Shown here: one piece after another, positions 33,841-43,154 of the stretch
Layout of the letters: every line of letters begins with the position of its first letter
How positions within the stretch are numbered: position 1 is the first letter of the stretch
Assembly (NCBI RefSeq): GCF_000243335.1
Contig: NZ_JH597773.1
Span: 2,473,684 to 2,537,683, forward strand
Reading direction: 5' to 3'
DNA from: Leptonema illini DSM 21528
GTDB taxonomy: Bacteria; Spirochaetota; Leptospiria; Leptospirales; Leptonemataceae
DNA length: 64,000 nt
The notes under the pieces: generated by a model
Databases searched by the model: none
What the model was told of the DNA's origin: nothing
What the model saw: the letters and a program-made list of their open reading frames with translations, nothing else
Translations under genes and position numbers: made by a program

Positions 33841-36392
33841 GCCAGGTCATTCCCATAGCGCTTCTGCATTCCTTGAGCGGCTCTATGGAGCTGACGGAGC
33901 GAGCCGTTTTACAGAACGCCCTCGACGCCATCGACGAGATCAACGCTACCGGAGGATTGCTCGGCTTTCGCGTTGAGCCCGTCATCACCGATGGATGCTC
34001 TTCGCCCGAGATATTCGCCGAGCGCACCTTTGAGCTTCTCGGCAAAGGCATCCGTTTTTTTGCCGGCGGCTACAGCTCCGTTTCGAGAAAATCCGTGCGT
34101 CCGCTTATCGAGGATGCCGGCGCCCTGCTTTTCTTTCCCGCTCCACACGAAGGCTTCGAAGCCTCTCCCTCGATCGTTTACACAGGCCTGACCCTGAATC
34201 AGCAACTGCTGCCTCTCTTTCACTGGATGAAAGCAACGGGCAAGAAAAGCATCTTTCATCTCGGCAGCGATATGGTGTATCAGCGCGTGCTCGGTCGCAT
34301 GCTGCATCTGCTTGCTCTCGAATCGGGGGTTCGTTTTGCCGGGGAATTCTATATACCGGAACCGCTCAAAGACGAACAGAAAGAAGAGGCCATACTCGAA
34401 GCCCTGAACGCCGATACTGAACTTGTCGCCGTAAGCTGCTCGGGTAACGATACGGCACGGTTACAGAGACTGCTCAATGAACATTCTTTCGCTCAGGCCT
34501 TTGCCTCTCTGAACGGCGAATCTTACTCTTCAAATACGGATAACCTTTTCGTTCTCTGCACACATCCAGACGCCAGTATCGCCGCCACGGGCGCTCGCCA
34601 TTCCATTCATCTCTGGAGAAAGGCAGCCCTTGTAGCCGATGACATCTCGCCAGCGGCGATCCGGCAGGCGCTTCCCGGTTTGCAGCTTGATACGGATTTC
34701 GGTACGGCCGGGCTAAGAAACAATCTGCACATCGAGCAGGATACTCTGATCGTACAGCTTACTGCACACGGTAAACAGGTTCAGCACAGAGAACGACTCT
34801 CGCCGCTCCCCTATCTCGGTCTTGAAGCTACGGATTTCGAGTTGCGCCCACTGGCCGAACAGGCGATGGCCGGCTATGCAGACTCCGTTCACCTTTCCCT
34901 TCTGCTTGAACGAAAGAATCAGAAGCAGAAAGAGATCGAGAAAGAGCTGCATAGATATCAGCACGAACTCGAAGACAGGGTGCGCGAAAGGACGCTGTCG
35001 CTCGAACTATCAAGACAGAAGCTCGAAAGCGAGATTCATCAGCGCGAATTACTTGAAGAGGCGGTCGGCGAATCACAGCGCCGATTCCGGCAGATCCTCG
35101 AGCACACTTCGTTAGTGGCCGTCGTGCTCGATCAACGCGGCTGCATCGTATACGCGAACCAGACGCTTTTACAGAAGACGGGCTGGAAACGATCCGAGAT
35201 TATCGAGCGCAACTGGTTCGAGCAGTTTGTTCCGCAGAGGCCCGAGCTGCCCGAGAAGTATCTTGCAGCGATGCGATCCGGCAAGATCAAGCCGAAGCTC
35301 GAACAGACCATTCGCACAAAGGCAGGCGAGACGCTGATCCTGCGCTGGTCGAACACTCTTCTTATGGAAGGGGGCCAGGAGATTACCGGCGTCGTCAGCA
35401 TCGGCGAAGACATCACGCAGCAACGCGAAGCGGCGGAGGCGCTGCGACGCTCTGAAGAGAAGCTGCGAACGCTCTTCTCTTCGATGACCGACGTCATACT
35501 GGTAATTCGCGACGACGGCTCTCTCGACGAGGTGGCGCCCACAACGTCTGATCTGCTGAAGCAGAAAGGCGCAGACGCCGCCACGCTGGCCGACTTCTTC
35601 CCGAAGGAGCAGACGGAATTCTTTCTGGGCTCTATTCAAAAAGCCCTGCACGTGCATCAACCGTTAACCGTCGAGTATTCTCTCATAGTGGACGGCGTCG
35701 AGCACTGGTTCGAGGCGCGTATCTCTCCGCTCAGCGCAAATACGGTGCTCTTTATTGCCCGAGACGCCACCGAACGCATGCTGGCCCAGCGAGCGCTGCA
35801 CGCAGCTAACGTGGAGCTGGAGCGTCGCGTAAAGGACCGCACAAAAGAGCTGCAATCGGCGAACGCTCGATTGATCGAGCTGGCGACACGTGACGAGCTT
35901 ACGGGCGTGGCAAATCGACGACTCTTTAACGAAACGCTTGATGCCGAGATTCGGCGGGCTCGCCGTGATAAACGCTCGCTTTCGCTTCTCTTCTGTGACG
36001 TAGATTATTTCAAGAAATACAACGACCGATACGGTCATCAGGCCGGCGACGAATGCCTCATAAAAATCGGTCATCTTCTTGCCGCTCTGTTCCGTCGGGC
36101 CGGCGAGTTACCCGCCCGATACGGCGGCGAGGAGTTTGCCGTCATACTTCCCGGAACGGACGCCTTTCAGGCTCTGCTGCTGGCCGAGAAACTGCGCGCC
36201 GATGTGGAGGCGCTGCAGATACGGCATGAGGAATCGGATATCTCGCAATGGGTAACGCTGAGCATCGGCATCGTGAGTATTCTGCCGCGGGCAAAGCATA
36301 CGTCGGCCTTCTTTATTCACGAGGCCGATAACGCCCTCTATCGTAGCAAAGAAGAAGGCCGCAATCGCATTACGGTTGCGGAGCCGGAGTAA
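33837..36392 (+). CDS. UrtA/AmiC-like sensor with PAS and GGDEF domains
   Basis: This 851-residue protein starts with a periplasmic-binding-protein fold resembling the UrtA/AmiC (urea/amide) class (IPIALLHSLSGSMELTE, YTGLTLNQQLLP; about 1-360), but without a signal peptide. A coiled coil (about 365-420), two PAS-like domains (about 420-550 and 555-665), a second coil and a C-terminal GGDEF domain follow. The active site is intact (RYGGEEF, motif at 763-767), so c-di-GMP synthesis is expected. The inhibitory RxxD site reads RAGE. It is the last gene of an operon with SPFH and NAD-kinase-like proteins. The likely sensor input is an intracellular small molecule. Confidence 0.9.
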   Translation: MSQVIPIALLHSLSGSMELTERAVLQNALDAIDEINATGGLLGFRVEPVITDGCSSPEIFAERTFELLGKGIRFFAGGYSSVSRKSVRPLIEDAGALLFFPAPHEGFEASPSIVYTGLTLNQQLLPLFHWMKATGKKSIFHLGSDMVYQRVLGRMLHLLALESGVRFAGEFYIPEPLKDEQKEEAILEALNADTELVAVSCSGNDTARLQRLLNEHSFAQAFASLNGESYSSNTDNLFVLCTHPDASIAATGARHSIHLWRKAALVADDISPAAIRQALPGLQLDTDFGTAGLRNNLHIEQDTLIVQLTAHGKQVQHRERLSPLPYLGLEATDFELRPLAEQAMAGYADSVHLSLLLERKNQKQKEIEKELHRYQHELEDRVRERTLSLELSRQKLESEIHQRELLEEAVGESQRRFRQILEHTSLVAVVLDQRGCIVYANQTLLQKTGWKRSEIIERNWFEQFVPQRPELPEKYLAAMRSGKIKPKLEQTIRTKAGETLILRWSNTLLMEGGQEITGVVSIGEDITQQREAAEALRRSEEKLRTLFSSMTDVILVIRDDGSLDEVAPTTSDLLKQKGADAATLADFFPKEQTEFFLGSIQKALHVHQPLTVEYSLIVDGVEHWFEARISPLSANTVLFIARDATERMLAQRALHAANVELERRVKDRTKELQSANARLIELATRDELTGVANRRLFNETLDAEIRRARRDKRSLSLLFCDVDYFKKYNDRYGHQAGDECLIKIGHLLAALFRRAGELPARYGGEEFAVILPGTDAFQALLLAEKLRADVEALQIRHEESDISQWVTLSIGIVSILPRAKHTSAFFIHEADNALYRSKEEGRNRITVAEPE

Positions 36393-37524
36393 CAGGTCGC
36401 CAGCCAGCGCAGAGCGGCGGGGCCTTCGTCTCGCTGATACGATCGAAATGCGTGCGATAGGGATACACGGTCCCGACAGGCGACGAAAGATAGTTATCCT
36501 TGCAGAGCGTCGTCACCTTTAACTGATCGGCCTTCTCGACGACATAGAGCCCGAATTGCGCCCGACCGGCCGCATGATGAACGAAAAGCATACGCTGCCC
36601 CTGCCTCATCGTCTTTTGAATATTCTCCATCATCAACGCAAACTGCTCGGGCGGCGTGTAAAGATCTTCGATAGCATTACTCAAGAAGACGACGCCCATC
36701 GAATCGGCGGCGATGCTGTAATCGGCTTCGTGCAACGACGAAATCTGCAGACGCACGCTTTCAAGAGCGGAGTATTTCTTCTGGAATGTAAGCAGCGTCT
36801 GCACGCAGCGAGATTTCTCGCCGGCAAAGCAGAGGGCGTCGAGCGAGGCGGTCAGGCGTTTCTCCATGGGCCTGCCATCAAAACGCGCAGACCAGCCAAG
36901 ATTCAGCGTCGTCACCGAAGCGGTTAAAGATGCCTCATCCTTCATCGCCTCCGCGTCATAAAGAGCAAGGATCTGACGATGGGCATCGATGATACGCCAG
37001 TCGATATCAAGCATGGTTAACGTTTTGCAATCCAGAAGAGAATGCATCAGATACGGTTGAATCAGGCCGACACTGAAGCACTCTTTTTTCTCCTTCGGGA
37101 AAAGCGCCATAACGGGAGCAAAGTCAAGATCGGGGCGTGTGTCGTTCATCTTGAAAAAGTTCCAGCATCCGGCCATCAGTTTTGGAACCGGTGATTCCAG
37201 ATTCGCGAAAGGGCCCTCTTTCTCGAAGGCAGCGGGCGTTACAAAGCCGGGCACAAGATCGGGAGTGGGGCGACGACCTTTCCAGACCTGCTCGCAGAAC
37301 GCATCGCTGCGACTGCGCATATATTCAAAGGCCTCGACGGGCGAGGCGTTCATCTTCTGCGGATTGAGATCGGGCAGATAGGACTGAATGGCGTTTGATA
37401 CGATAAATTTGAGAACCGGCTCGCCTTCTTTTTTCGGAGTCGTAGCCGGCGATCCCTGACAGGAAAAAAGTACGAACAGCGCGGCGAAACAAACGGCAGA
37501 ACGAACCGTAACGGATAATTTCAT
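36370..37524 (-). CDS. lipoprotein with methyltransferase-like segments
   Basis: The 384-residue product has a lipoprotein signal (lipobox VLFSC, Cys22). The mature domain contains LTMLDIDWRIIDAH and VVFLSNAIEDLYTPPEQF, which loosely resemble acid-loop and motif-IV regions of Rossmann methyltransferases. No SAM-binding glycine motif is evident, so any catalytic role is doubtful. Nine or so cysteines are scattered through it. Its 3' end overlaps the convergent GGDEF gene by 23 bases. Probably envelope-anchored; function unknown. Confidence 0.72.
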   Translation of the reverse strand: MKLSVTVRSAVCFAALFVLFSCQGSPATTPKKEGEPVLKFIVSNAIQSYLPDLNPQKMNASPVEAFEYMRSRSDAFCEQVWKGRRPTPDLVPGFVTPAAFEKEGPFANLESPVPKLMAGCWNFFKMNDTRPDLDFAPVMALFPKEKKECFSVGLIQPYLMHSLLDCKTLTMLDIDWRIIDAHRQILALYDAEAMKDEASLTASVTTLNLGWSARFDGRPMEKRLTASLDALCFAGEKSRCVQTLLTFQKKYSALESVRLQISSLHEADYSIAADSMGVVFLSNAIEDLYTPPEQFALMMENIQKTMRQGQRMLFVHHAAGRAQFGLYVVEKADQLKVTTLCKDNYLSSPVGTVYPYRTHFDRISETKAPPLCAGWRPVTPAPQP

Positions 37525-37616
37525 CGTCGCAGAAAATCCAGCACGCCTCTACACGCAAAGCTTTTTCCACGCCCTTGATACAACGATACAGGCAAAAAGC
37601 AGCGAGCCGCCTGCCA

Positions 37617-38558
37617 TCAGCCGAGCAGCAATGCATCGGTGAGAACGATCACGCCTCTCTCTCTGAGGCGCCCTATAAGCGAGGGGGCGATGCGGTTACC
37701 GAGCAGGTTCACAAATTCGAGAGCGGGCAAATCGAGAAGCGGCTCGATATCTTCAAGACGATTGTTTTCCAGATCAAGCAGTCGCAGACGGTGCAGCGAT
37801 TCGATGCCCGAGAGATCATCGATATCATTACCGGCGAGATAGAGCTCTTCCAGTTCTACGAGGCCGCGCAGGCGGCGCAGGCTCCTTATGTGATTGGCGC
37901 TCAGGTTAAGCACACGAACATGAATCAGATACTCGGCCCCGGCCAGATCGTCGATTTCGTAATCCGAGAGGTCCATCGTTCCCTGAAAGTAATCCAGATG
38001 ATGCGGTTCCAGCCCGACGTTATGGGCGCCGTATTCTCTGGCCTGTACCGCCTCAAAAAGCGTGCGCCCTTCATCGGCCGTCTCGCCATAGTCGAGATCG
38101 TCAATATCATCGAGATCAGGGCCACCGTCAGAGCCATAAGGGTCCACCTCGTTGTCGAACCACGCGGAGCGCACGGAATCAAAATCTTCTTCGCCGTACT
38201 CCCACTCTTCATCGGCGCCTTCGTAGTCATCACGGTCGGGCGTTATGCGAATCGATCGTTCCATCGATGGATCAACCGAAAAGACGCGCTCCATATCTTC
38301 AAGCGACGCCCTCTGTCCGCCTTCGATATCGGCGATCGCTTTCAAATAGGATTGCAGACGATCCGGATGATACAGCAGAATCAGTTTCGAGAAAAGAAGA
38401 GGGCCCTCTATCTCCAGGCCGTTTTTACGACCGACATCGTTCAGAAAGGCGCGCCTTCCCGAACGATGCGCCTCGATCAGCGCCGTCGTCATCGCATGCA
38501 GGTAATCCACAGTACACTTCTGCCTGAGTGCGGCTATGCGATGAGCGTCAGTCTGCAT
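37617..38558 (-). CDS. leucine-rich-repeat protein with J-like N-terminus
   Basis: The start at ATG 38558 has a TGGAGG Shine-Dalgarno five bases upstream, which rules out the TTG five codons earlier. The 313 residues include an N-terminal helical region containing LLYHPDRLQSY (HPD at 64-66), reminiscent of the J-domain signature. A very acidic linker (about 105-165) and four to five leucine-rich repeats follow (LNLSANHIRSL, LYLAGNDIDDL, LDLENNRLEDI, VNLLGNRI). There is no signal peptide, so it is probably cytoplasmic and interaction-oriented. Partners are unknown. Confidence 0.82.
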   Translation of the reverse strand: MQTDAHRIAALRQKCTVDYLHAMTTALIEAHRSGRRAFLNDVGRKNGLEIEGPLLFSKLILLYHPDRLQSYLKAIADIEGGQRASLEDMERVFSVDPSMERSIRITPDRDDYEGADEEWEYGEEDFDSVRSAWFDNEVDPYGSDGGPDLDDIDDLDYGETADEGRTLFEAVQAREYGAHNVGLEPHHLDYFQGTMDLSDYEIDDLAGAEYLIHVRVLNLSANHIRSLRRLRGLVELEELYLAGNDIDDLSGIESLHRLRLLDLENNRLEDIEPLLDLPALEFVNLLGNRIAPSLIGRLRERGVIVLTDALLLG

Positions 38559-38640
38559 ACTGCCTCCAGGCAAGATGGTCTCAACAGAGAGTTATACGTC
38601 AGATCGAAACGGGGCCTTGAGCCGGTTTTGAGACGTGTTC

Positions 38641-39936
38641 TTACAGTGGATCGGATCGTTCCCACGCCTCTCGCAGCGATGGAGGGATGCTGCGGTCCTG
38701 ATAGCGATCGATGCGCAGCCGTCCGTCGACAAAGCGAACACGGGCGAAGATATCATGCCGGAACTCCTGAAGCACTCTGACGGCCTTAGGCTTCTTCTTC
38801 GCAGTTTTCGCTTCCTTTTCTTCAAGCAGCTCTTCTTCAAAACGACAATCCGGCTCCTGCCAGAAGAGAAAAAGGTCGCCCGATTCCGGATCGATGCGGT
38901 TCTCGGAGCGGAAGACGGTCCTGCGCATCGGAGGATCGACCTCGCAGCGGGCCTCCAGATTCTCTCTATGATAGTCGATGATGCGCGGACCGGCACGATC
39001 GGGAAAGACGGCCTGCAATTTCTCGCCGGCCGAACAGCAGGCACAGTCGCGACTGCGGATCAGCAGAGCTCCGCTTAACGGATAATTCTCTTTCTCTATA
39101 CGACTCGAGAATCCGCCTGTGAGAAAGAGCTGCCCATCGCGCTTTCTCTCGAAAACAAGAATGCTTTCCTGACGATCGCAGATCTCATGATCGCGCAGAA
39201 GGAAACGCGCCGCATGAACGCGAAAATCCTTCAGATCATGCACCTCAATGCTGACGGCTGCGCCGAGAACGGTATCAAGAAGAGCATCGCTTTCTTCCAG
39301 CTCGCGATCGTCGATATCAAGCTCATTCTCGGTTTCCAGGTCATAACGACGCCCGGCGAGTAGAACGGCGCCTGAAAAGGCCCATCCCTTCACATCATCA
39401 TAGGTCGTACGAAACCAGAAGCCGCGCCTTCCGCGGATGGTATCGATACGGCGGCCCGCCGTTTCGATAAGGCCGATCGTGCCATAGGGCAGACGGGAGA
39501 TGATCTTCGCCTGCAGATCGGGCTTCTCGCGCAGATCGAGGCCATCAAGCGTGGGCACGCGAAAATAACGTTCCAGCGGCCGATCAGAGAGAAAGCTGTC
39601 GAACACCCATCCCTGCTTCGACAATGGCTTCGACGACTTCTTCTCGTCGCCGTCAGAATACTGAATCTTAACCCAGAATCCGCGATTGCCGGCAATCTCT
39701 TCGGGCAGAGCGGAACGTTCGATGATCTGAACGGCCTCGTTGTAGGGAATCAGATCGATGAGCTTTCCGTCAAGACCGGCCGATTCGCGCACGCTCAATC
39801 CCGAGATCGTCGAAACATAAAAAAGCGGAGGACCGAACGGGTTGACCGGCTTTTCGCAACTTGAAACGAGCACGATACACAGAAAGAGAACGACAAGCCG
39901 TAAAGTCCGTTCTGAGGAACGGGCCGGTGAGGACAT
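38641..39936 (-). CDS. SH3b-domain lipoprotein
   Basis: The start is placed at ATG 39936, giving 431 residues. The longer open frame overlaps the divergent cinA gene. The lipobox LVSSC marks lipidation. Two bacterial SH3-like repeats follow: STISGLSVRESAGLDGKLID and VPTLDGLDLREKPDLQAKII, each ending near GFWVKI or GFWFRT. The C-terminal half is unrecognised and contains a Lys/Glu-rich patch (EEKEAKTAKKKPKAVR) and several cysteines. SH3b repeats often bind cell-wall peptides, so an envelope role is plausible. Confidence 0.8.
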   Translation of the reverse strand: MSSPARSSERTLRLVVLFLCIVLVSSCEKPVNPFGPPLFYVSTISGLSVRESAGLDGKLIDLIPYNEAVQIIERSALPEEIAGNRGFWVKIQYSDGDEKKSSKPLSKQGWVFDSFLSDRPLERYFRVPTLDGLDLREKPDLQAKIISRLPYGTIGLIETAGRRIDTIRGRRGFWFRTTYDDVKGWAFSGAVLLAGRRYDLETENELDIDDRELEESDALLDTVLGAAVSIEVHDLKDFRVHAARFLLRDHEICDRQESILVFERKRDGQLFLTGGFSSRIEKENYPLSGALLIRSRDCACCSAGEKLQAVFPDRAGPRIIDYHRENLEARCEVDPPMRRTVFRSENRIDPESGDLFLFWQEPDCRFEEELLEEKEAKTAKKKPKAVRVLQEFRHDIFARVRFVDGRLRIDRYQDRSIPPSLREAWERSDPL

Positions 39937-40021
39937 ATCTCTGATTCTCGTCAGAGAAACGACTGTCAAGCGGAAAGATGAATCGTTCTTTTCACGCAAA
40001 GAGGTGCAAAAACGATGTGTC

Positions 40022-41287
40022 ATGCGTCCCTCCTTCTGGATCCTGTCGACGGGCACCGAACTCGCCCAGGGAAGATCTCGCGATACGAATTCCGCTGAAA
40101 TCGCTCGCAAGCTCGCCGACCTCGGCTTCGATGTGATCGGCATATCTATCCTTCCCGATGATCCTGAAATCATACTGGCCTATCTGCAATGGCTGCAATC
40201 GCGAAACGACGTCACCGCGCTGATCATGACAGGCGGACTCGGTCCGACGTCGGACGATCATACGATCGACGTGCTCGGCAGGTGGACAGGCTCGGCCCTC
40301 ATAGAAGACCCGACTGCCTTGCGCCGGCTGGAGGCCTTTGCCCGTCTGCGACGCCGCATCGATATCGAAACCGCGCGCAGACAGGTTCGCGTTCTTGCCG
40401 ACGCCGACGTTATTCCGAATAACACCGGACTTGCACCGGGAGTGCTCGGCTCCGTTGCGCGCGAAACGCAACCGCTCTGGTACTGCGCCCTGCCCGGCGT
40501 GCCCTCTGAAATGCGCCCCATGTGCGATATGGCCATCGACCGATTGCGCGAAAAGATCCATGCCACTCCCGTGCATCGCGTTGAGTTTCATGTCTATGAA
40601 GAGCCCGAATCCGACTTTCAAAAGACCGTCTTCAATGACGGAGCCCTTGCTGCTGACGCATTGAAAAGCGATCCGGCCTTTCGGTGGGGAGTGGCCGCCA
40701 TGCCCGGCTCACTGAAGGCCTTTTTTGAACATGAAACCGATGAAAGGGTTATCACAGAACTACAGCAGGCCGTTCAAAGTCACTACGGCGAGCGCTTTCT
40801 GCATCGCAGCGTCGAAGAACTGCTTCCTGAATGGCTGCTTGAAAAAGGGATAACCGTATCGTTTGCCGAATCCTGCACCGGCGGATTGCTCGCGAAAACG
40901 ATCACCGATCGCGCCGGTTCAAGCGCCTACTTCGCCGGATCGGCCGTCACCTACTCCAATCAGAGCAAGCAGGACCTGCTTTCCGTTCCGGAAGGCATCC
41001 TCACGACGTTCGGCGCCGTCAGCGAAGAATGCGCCCTTGCCATGGCCGACGGGGCGCGCCGGGCCTTTCATGCCGATGCAGCCGTCTCGGTAACGGGCAT
41101 TGCCGGCCCGGACGGAGGCACGCCCGAAAAACCTGTAGGAACGGTCTATTCGGCCATCGTCACAGCAAACGAGCGCATCGCATTCAAGCTCTTTTACCCC
41201 ATGGATCGCGAGCGCGTCCGCGAATATACGACCCGTAGCATCCTCTTCAGATTGTATCGCTTCTTGCAAAAAAGGACAGGTTCGTAA
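40022..41287 (+). CDS. cinA: CinA-like protein (nucleotide-binding plus NMN deamidase domains)
   Basis: The 421 residues begin at ATG 40022. The N-terminal MoCF-like domain (about 1-170; STGTELAQG, IMTGGLGPTSDDHT, ALPGVPSEM) is joined to a C-terminal CinA/PncC domain with the hallmark FAESCTGGLLAKTITD, GAVSEECA and VTGIAGPDGGTPEKP. Full-length CinA proteins hydrolyse ADP-ribose-type pyrophosphates and deamidate nicotinamide mononucleotide in NAD salvage. It is divergent from the SH3b lipoprotein. The ribosome binding site is weak. Confidence 0.93.
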   Translation: MRPSFWILSTGTELAQGRSRDTNSAEIARKLADLGFDVIGISILPDDPEIILAYLQWLQSRNDVTALIMTGGLGPTSDDHTIDVLGRWTGSALIEDPTALRRLEAFARLRRRIDIETARRQVRVLADADVIPNNTGLAPGVLGSVARETQPLWYCALPGVPSEMRPMCDMAIDRLREKIHATPVHRVEFHVYEEPESDFQKTVFNDGALAADALKSDPAFRWGVAAMPGSLKAFFEHETDERVITELQQAVQSHYGERFLHRSVEELLPEWLLEKGITVSFAESCTGGLLAKTITDRAGSSAYFAGSAVTYSNQSKQDLLSVPEGILTTFGAVSEECALAMADGARRAFHADAAVSVTGIAGPDGGTPEKPVGTVYSAIVTANERIAFKLFYPMDRERVREYTTRSILFRLYRFLQKRTGS

Positions 41288-41366
41288 CGAAAGCTGGCGC
41301 AAAAAGGGTTTACAGGAGCTTTCGATCGTCTACTGTTTCATAACGACAAACAGGGAGGAGTTCATT

Positions 41367-41921
41367 ATGCAGAAGAAGTGGATCGAGCTATTCGACGGAT
41401 TGATGAAGGGAGATATTCCCTTCGAGCAGGAAGGCTACATCGTGGTCACCCGATTCGATCCGAACAGCCCGTATGCGGTCATGGAATTGATTTCTTTCAA
41501 GAACGTGAAGAACATCCAGAGCACGTCATCCGGCGTTACCTTCCACTCCGACGGATTCAAAACCTTCGTCGTTTTCGAGCCGATGAACTACCAGTTTCGC
41601 TTTATGGAGCCCTATCTGCGAGAAGGAGCGGCCCAGGTTCCGCTGCGCTTCAACGAATGCGTCATCGTCGACCTGCCGAGACGCGACCGCATCATTATGT
41701 CGAAAGACCCGTACACAAGCTATGGCTCGTTTACCGTCGACAAACCCGAACACGGCAACTTCGTATATTACATCTTCGGAGCGCCGGGCGTCGAAGACAT
41801 CATCTGCCATTTCGTCGGCGCCGTCCTGAACGAGGATCTGAAGGTTCCGAAGTCCGCTCTGCCGCAGATCTTCACCGTCATCAAAGACAACCTGACGAAA
41901 TTCCACAAGTTTGCGGGGTAG
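41367..41921 (+). CDS. conserved-looking hypothetical protein
   Basis: The 184-residue product has a strong GGGAGGAG ribosome binding site. It is a soluble, globular, aromatic-rich sequence (MNYQFRFMEPYLREG, YIFGAPGVEDIICHF) without signal peptide, membrane helix or recognised domain. Its codon use and ribosome binding site leave little doubt that it is coding. It stands alone between cinA and the RRM gene. Function unknown. Confidence 0.78.
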   Translation: MQKKWIELFDGLMKGDIPFEQEGYIVVTRFDPNSPYAVMELISFKNVKNIQSTSSGVTFHSDGFKTFVVFEPMNYQFRFMEPYLREGAAQVPLRFNECVIVDLPRRDRIIMSKDPYTSYGSFTVDKPEHGNFVYYIFGAPGVEDIICHFVGAVLNEDLKVPKSALPQIFTVIKDNLTKFHKFAG

Positions 41922-42064
41922 TTGAACACGACATAACGCAGCGGATGGGCGTCTCTGGAACCGCTGCCGATCTCCGGAAAAGTGAAAGGAAGCTGTTGAC
42001 TTTTTCACGTTTGCAATTTACCTGGATTCAATTTGATTTGTTTTTTGAAAGGATCGATTGCTGT

Positions 42065-42373
42065 ATGAACATCTATGTAGGGAACCTTCCCTTCCGAGCC
42101 AGCTCCGACGAGCTACAGAATATTTTCGCAGCCCACGGAACTGTGGCCCGCGTAACCATTCCCGTCGACCGAGAAACCGGCCGCTCAAGAGGCTTTGCCT
42201 TCGTGGAAATGCCCAATGATGCCGAGGCCTCTGAGGCGATTAACAGCCTGAACGGATTTGAGTTCATGGGCCGTATGTTAAAAGTAAATGAAGCTCGTCC
42301 CGTTGAGCGTAACGGTGGCGGCGGCGGACGCGGTGATAATCGTTTCCGCGAACGTAGAAATCAGGACTACTGA
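42065..42373 (+). CDS. RRM-type RNA-binding protein
   Basis: The start at ATG 42065 gives 102 residues: a single RNA recognition motif with RNP2 (IYVGNL, 3-8) and RNP1 (RGFAFVEM, 42-49), followed by a Gly/Arg-rich tail. This matches the small glycine-rich RNA-binding proteins of bacteria and cyanobacteria, some of which respond to cold. It likely binds single-stranded RNA in the cytoplasm. An intrinsic terminator follows, so it appears monocistronic. A TTGACT near 41995 may be its -35 box, but the -10 box is poor. Confidence 0.93.
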   Translation: MNIYVGNLPFRASSDELQNIFAAHGTVARVTIPVDRETGRSRGFAFVEMPNDAEASEAINSLNGFEFMGRMLKVNEARPVERNGGGGGRGDNRFRERRNQDY

Positions 42374-42402
42374 AATTTTCTTACGTATGCCTTCATGGCA
42401 AG

Positions 42403-42426
42403 GGCGACCTCCGGGTCGCCTTTTTT
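42403..42426 (+). terminator. intrinsic terminator of the RRM gene
   Basis: A 7-bp GC-rich stem GGCGACC / GGTCGCC with a 4-base loop is followed directly by six T. It lies 29 bases after the RRM stop codon. Confidence 0.92.
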
Positions 42427-42503
42427 ATTGGGGGGCGCGGGGGTTGGAGGCTGCAGCCAGCTCTTCACTCGGGGTGAACCGTATAGTTTTTTTAGGTCGT
42501 TTC

Positions 42504-42533
42504 TTGACTCAGGCAGCAATTCAGGGATAGAAT
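42504..42533 (+). promoter_or_regulatory. sigma70-type promoter of small lipoprotein gene
   Basis: TTGACT (42504-42509), an 18-base spacer and TAGAAT (42528-42533) match the consensus well. The predicted transcript starts near 42540, about 40 bases upstream of the lipoprotein start at 42583. Confidence 0.7.
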
Positions 42534-42582
42534 CGTTTAAGATGCGACCGAGCAGTTTTACTCCTTCGGGGGGCTTAGATCA

Positions 42583-42828
42583 ATGAGAAGACTTCAGCTA
42601 TTCCGCATTCTGACACTCTTCATAACGGCAACGTTATCAAGCTGCCGACTTACTGGATACGCCGAAGAGGAAAAAAAGCTGAGCAAGGATCTATGCCTCT
42701 CCGTCTCTGCCATCTACATTGACCGAAAACTATCGAGAGATCCCGATGAATATGACGATACGAATGACATAGCAGGCCTTATTTTCTTTTGTATCGTCCG
42801 GCCCGAATACATAGATGCACATTATTGA
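42583..42828 (+). CDS. small lipoprotein
   Basis: The 81-residue product has a lipobox TLSSC (Cys21) after a hydrophobic signal. The mature part is 61 residues with two further cysteines and an acidic middle (SRDPDEYDDTND). No domain is recognised. A well-formed promoter lies upstream. A second small lipoprotein follows 40 bases downstream, and the pair resembles the small lipoproteins at 166 and 943. Confidence 0.7.
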   Translation: MRRLQLFRILTLFITATLSSCRLTGYAEEEKKLSKDLCLSVSAIYIDRKLSRDPDEYDDTNDIAGLIFFCIVRPEYIDAHY

Positions 42829-42868
42829 GCCATGATGCTGCAACGTTCTCTAAAAGCCTGAGGGAATC

Positions 42869-43135
42869 GTGAAAAAGACCATCTCTTTCTTAGCTTATTC
42901 TCTGTTCTGCTTCACCGGCAGTACAGGCTGCGCGAATACCGAAACGACAGAAGAGGACTGCGATGCTTATCTGCGATCCCTGGCTTACTTTTCGTCTTTT
43001 AACCCAACAGGTACCGTAGCCGCAAAAGCAAAAGAAGACGGCATCCTTTTTAGCAGCACCATGTATCTCTACTGCAAAAACCAGATCCCCGCTGAAGATC
43101 CGCTGGATCGAGCGACGGGTATCAATGTTTTCTAA
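42869..43135 (+). CDS. small lipoprotein, GTG start
   Basis: The GTG start has GAGGGAATC just upstream. The 88 residues include a signal peptide and lipobox GSTGC (Cys21). The mature part has two more cysteines (EEDC and YLYC) and no recognised domain. Probably co-transcribed with the preceding lipoprotein. The downstream DNA is a GC-rich tandem repeat. Confidence 0.68.
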   Translation: MKKTISFLAYSLFCFTGSTGCANTETTEEDCDAYLRSLAYFSSFNPTGTVAAKAKEDGILFSSTMYLYCKNQIPAEDPLDRATGINVF

Positions 43136-43154
43136 GAAAAACGGGTCAACTGCA

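Noticed and set aside
36370-37524. Calling the lipoprotein a methyltransferase
   Set aside because: Only two loosely similar segments were seen and the SAM-binding glycine loop is absent.
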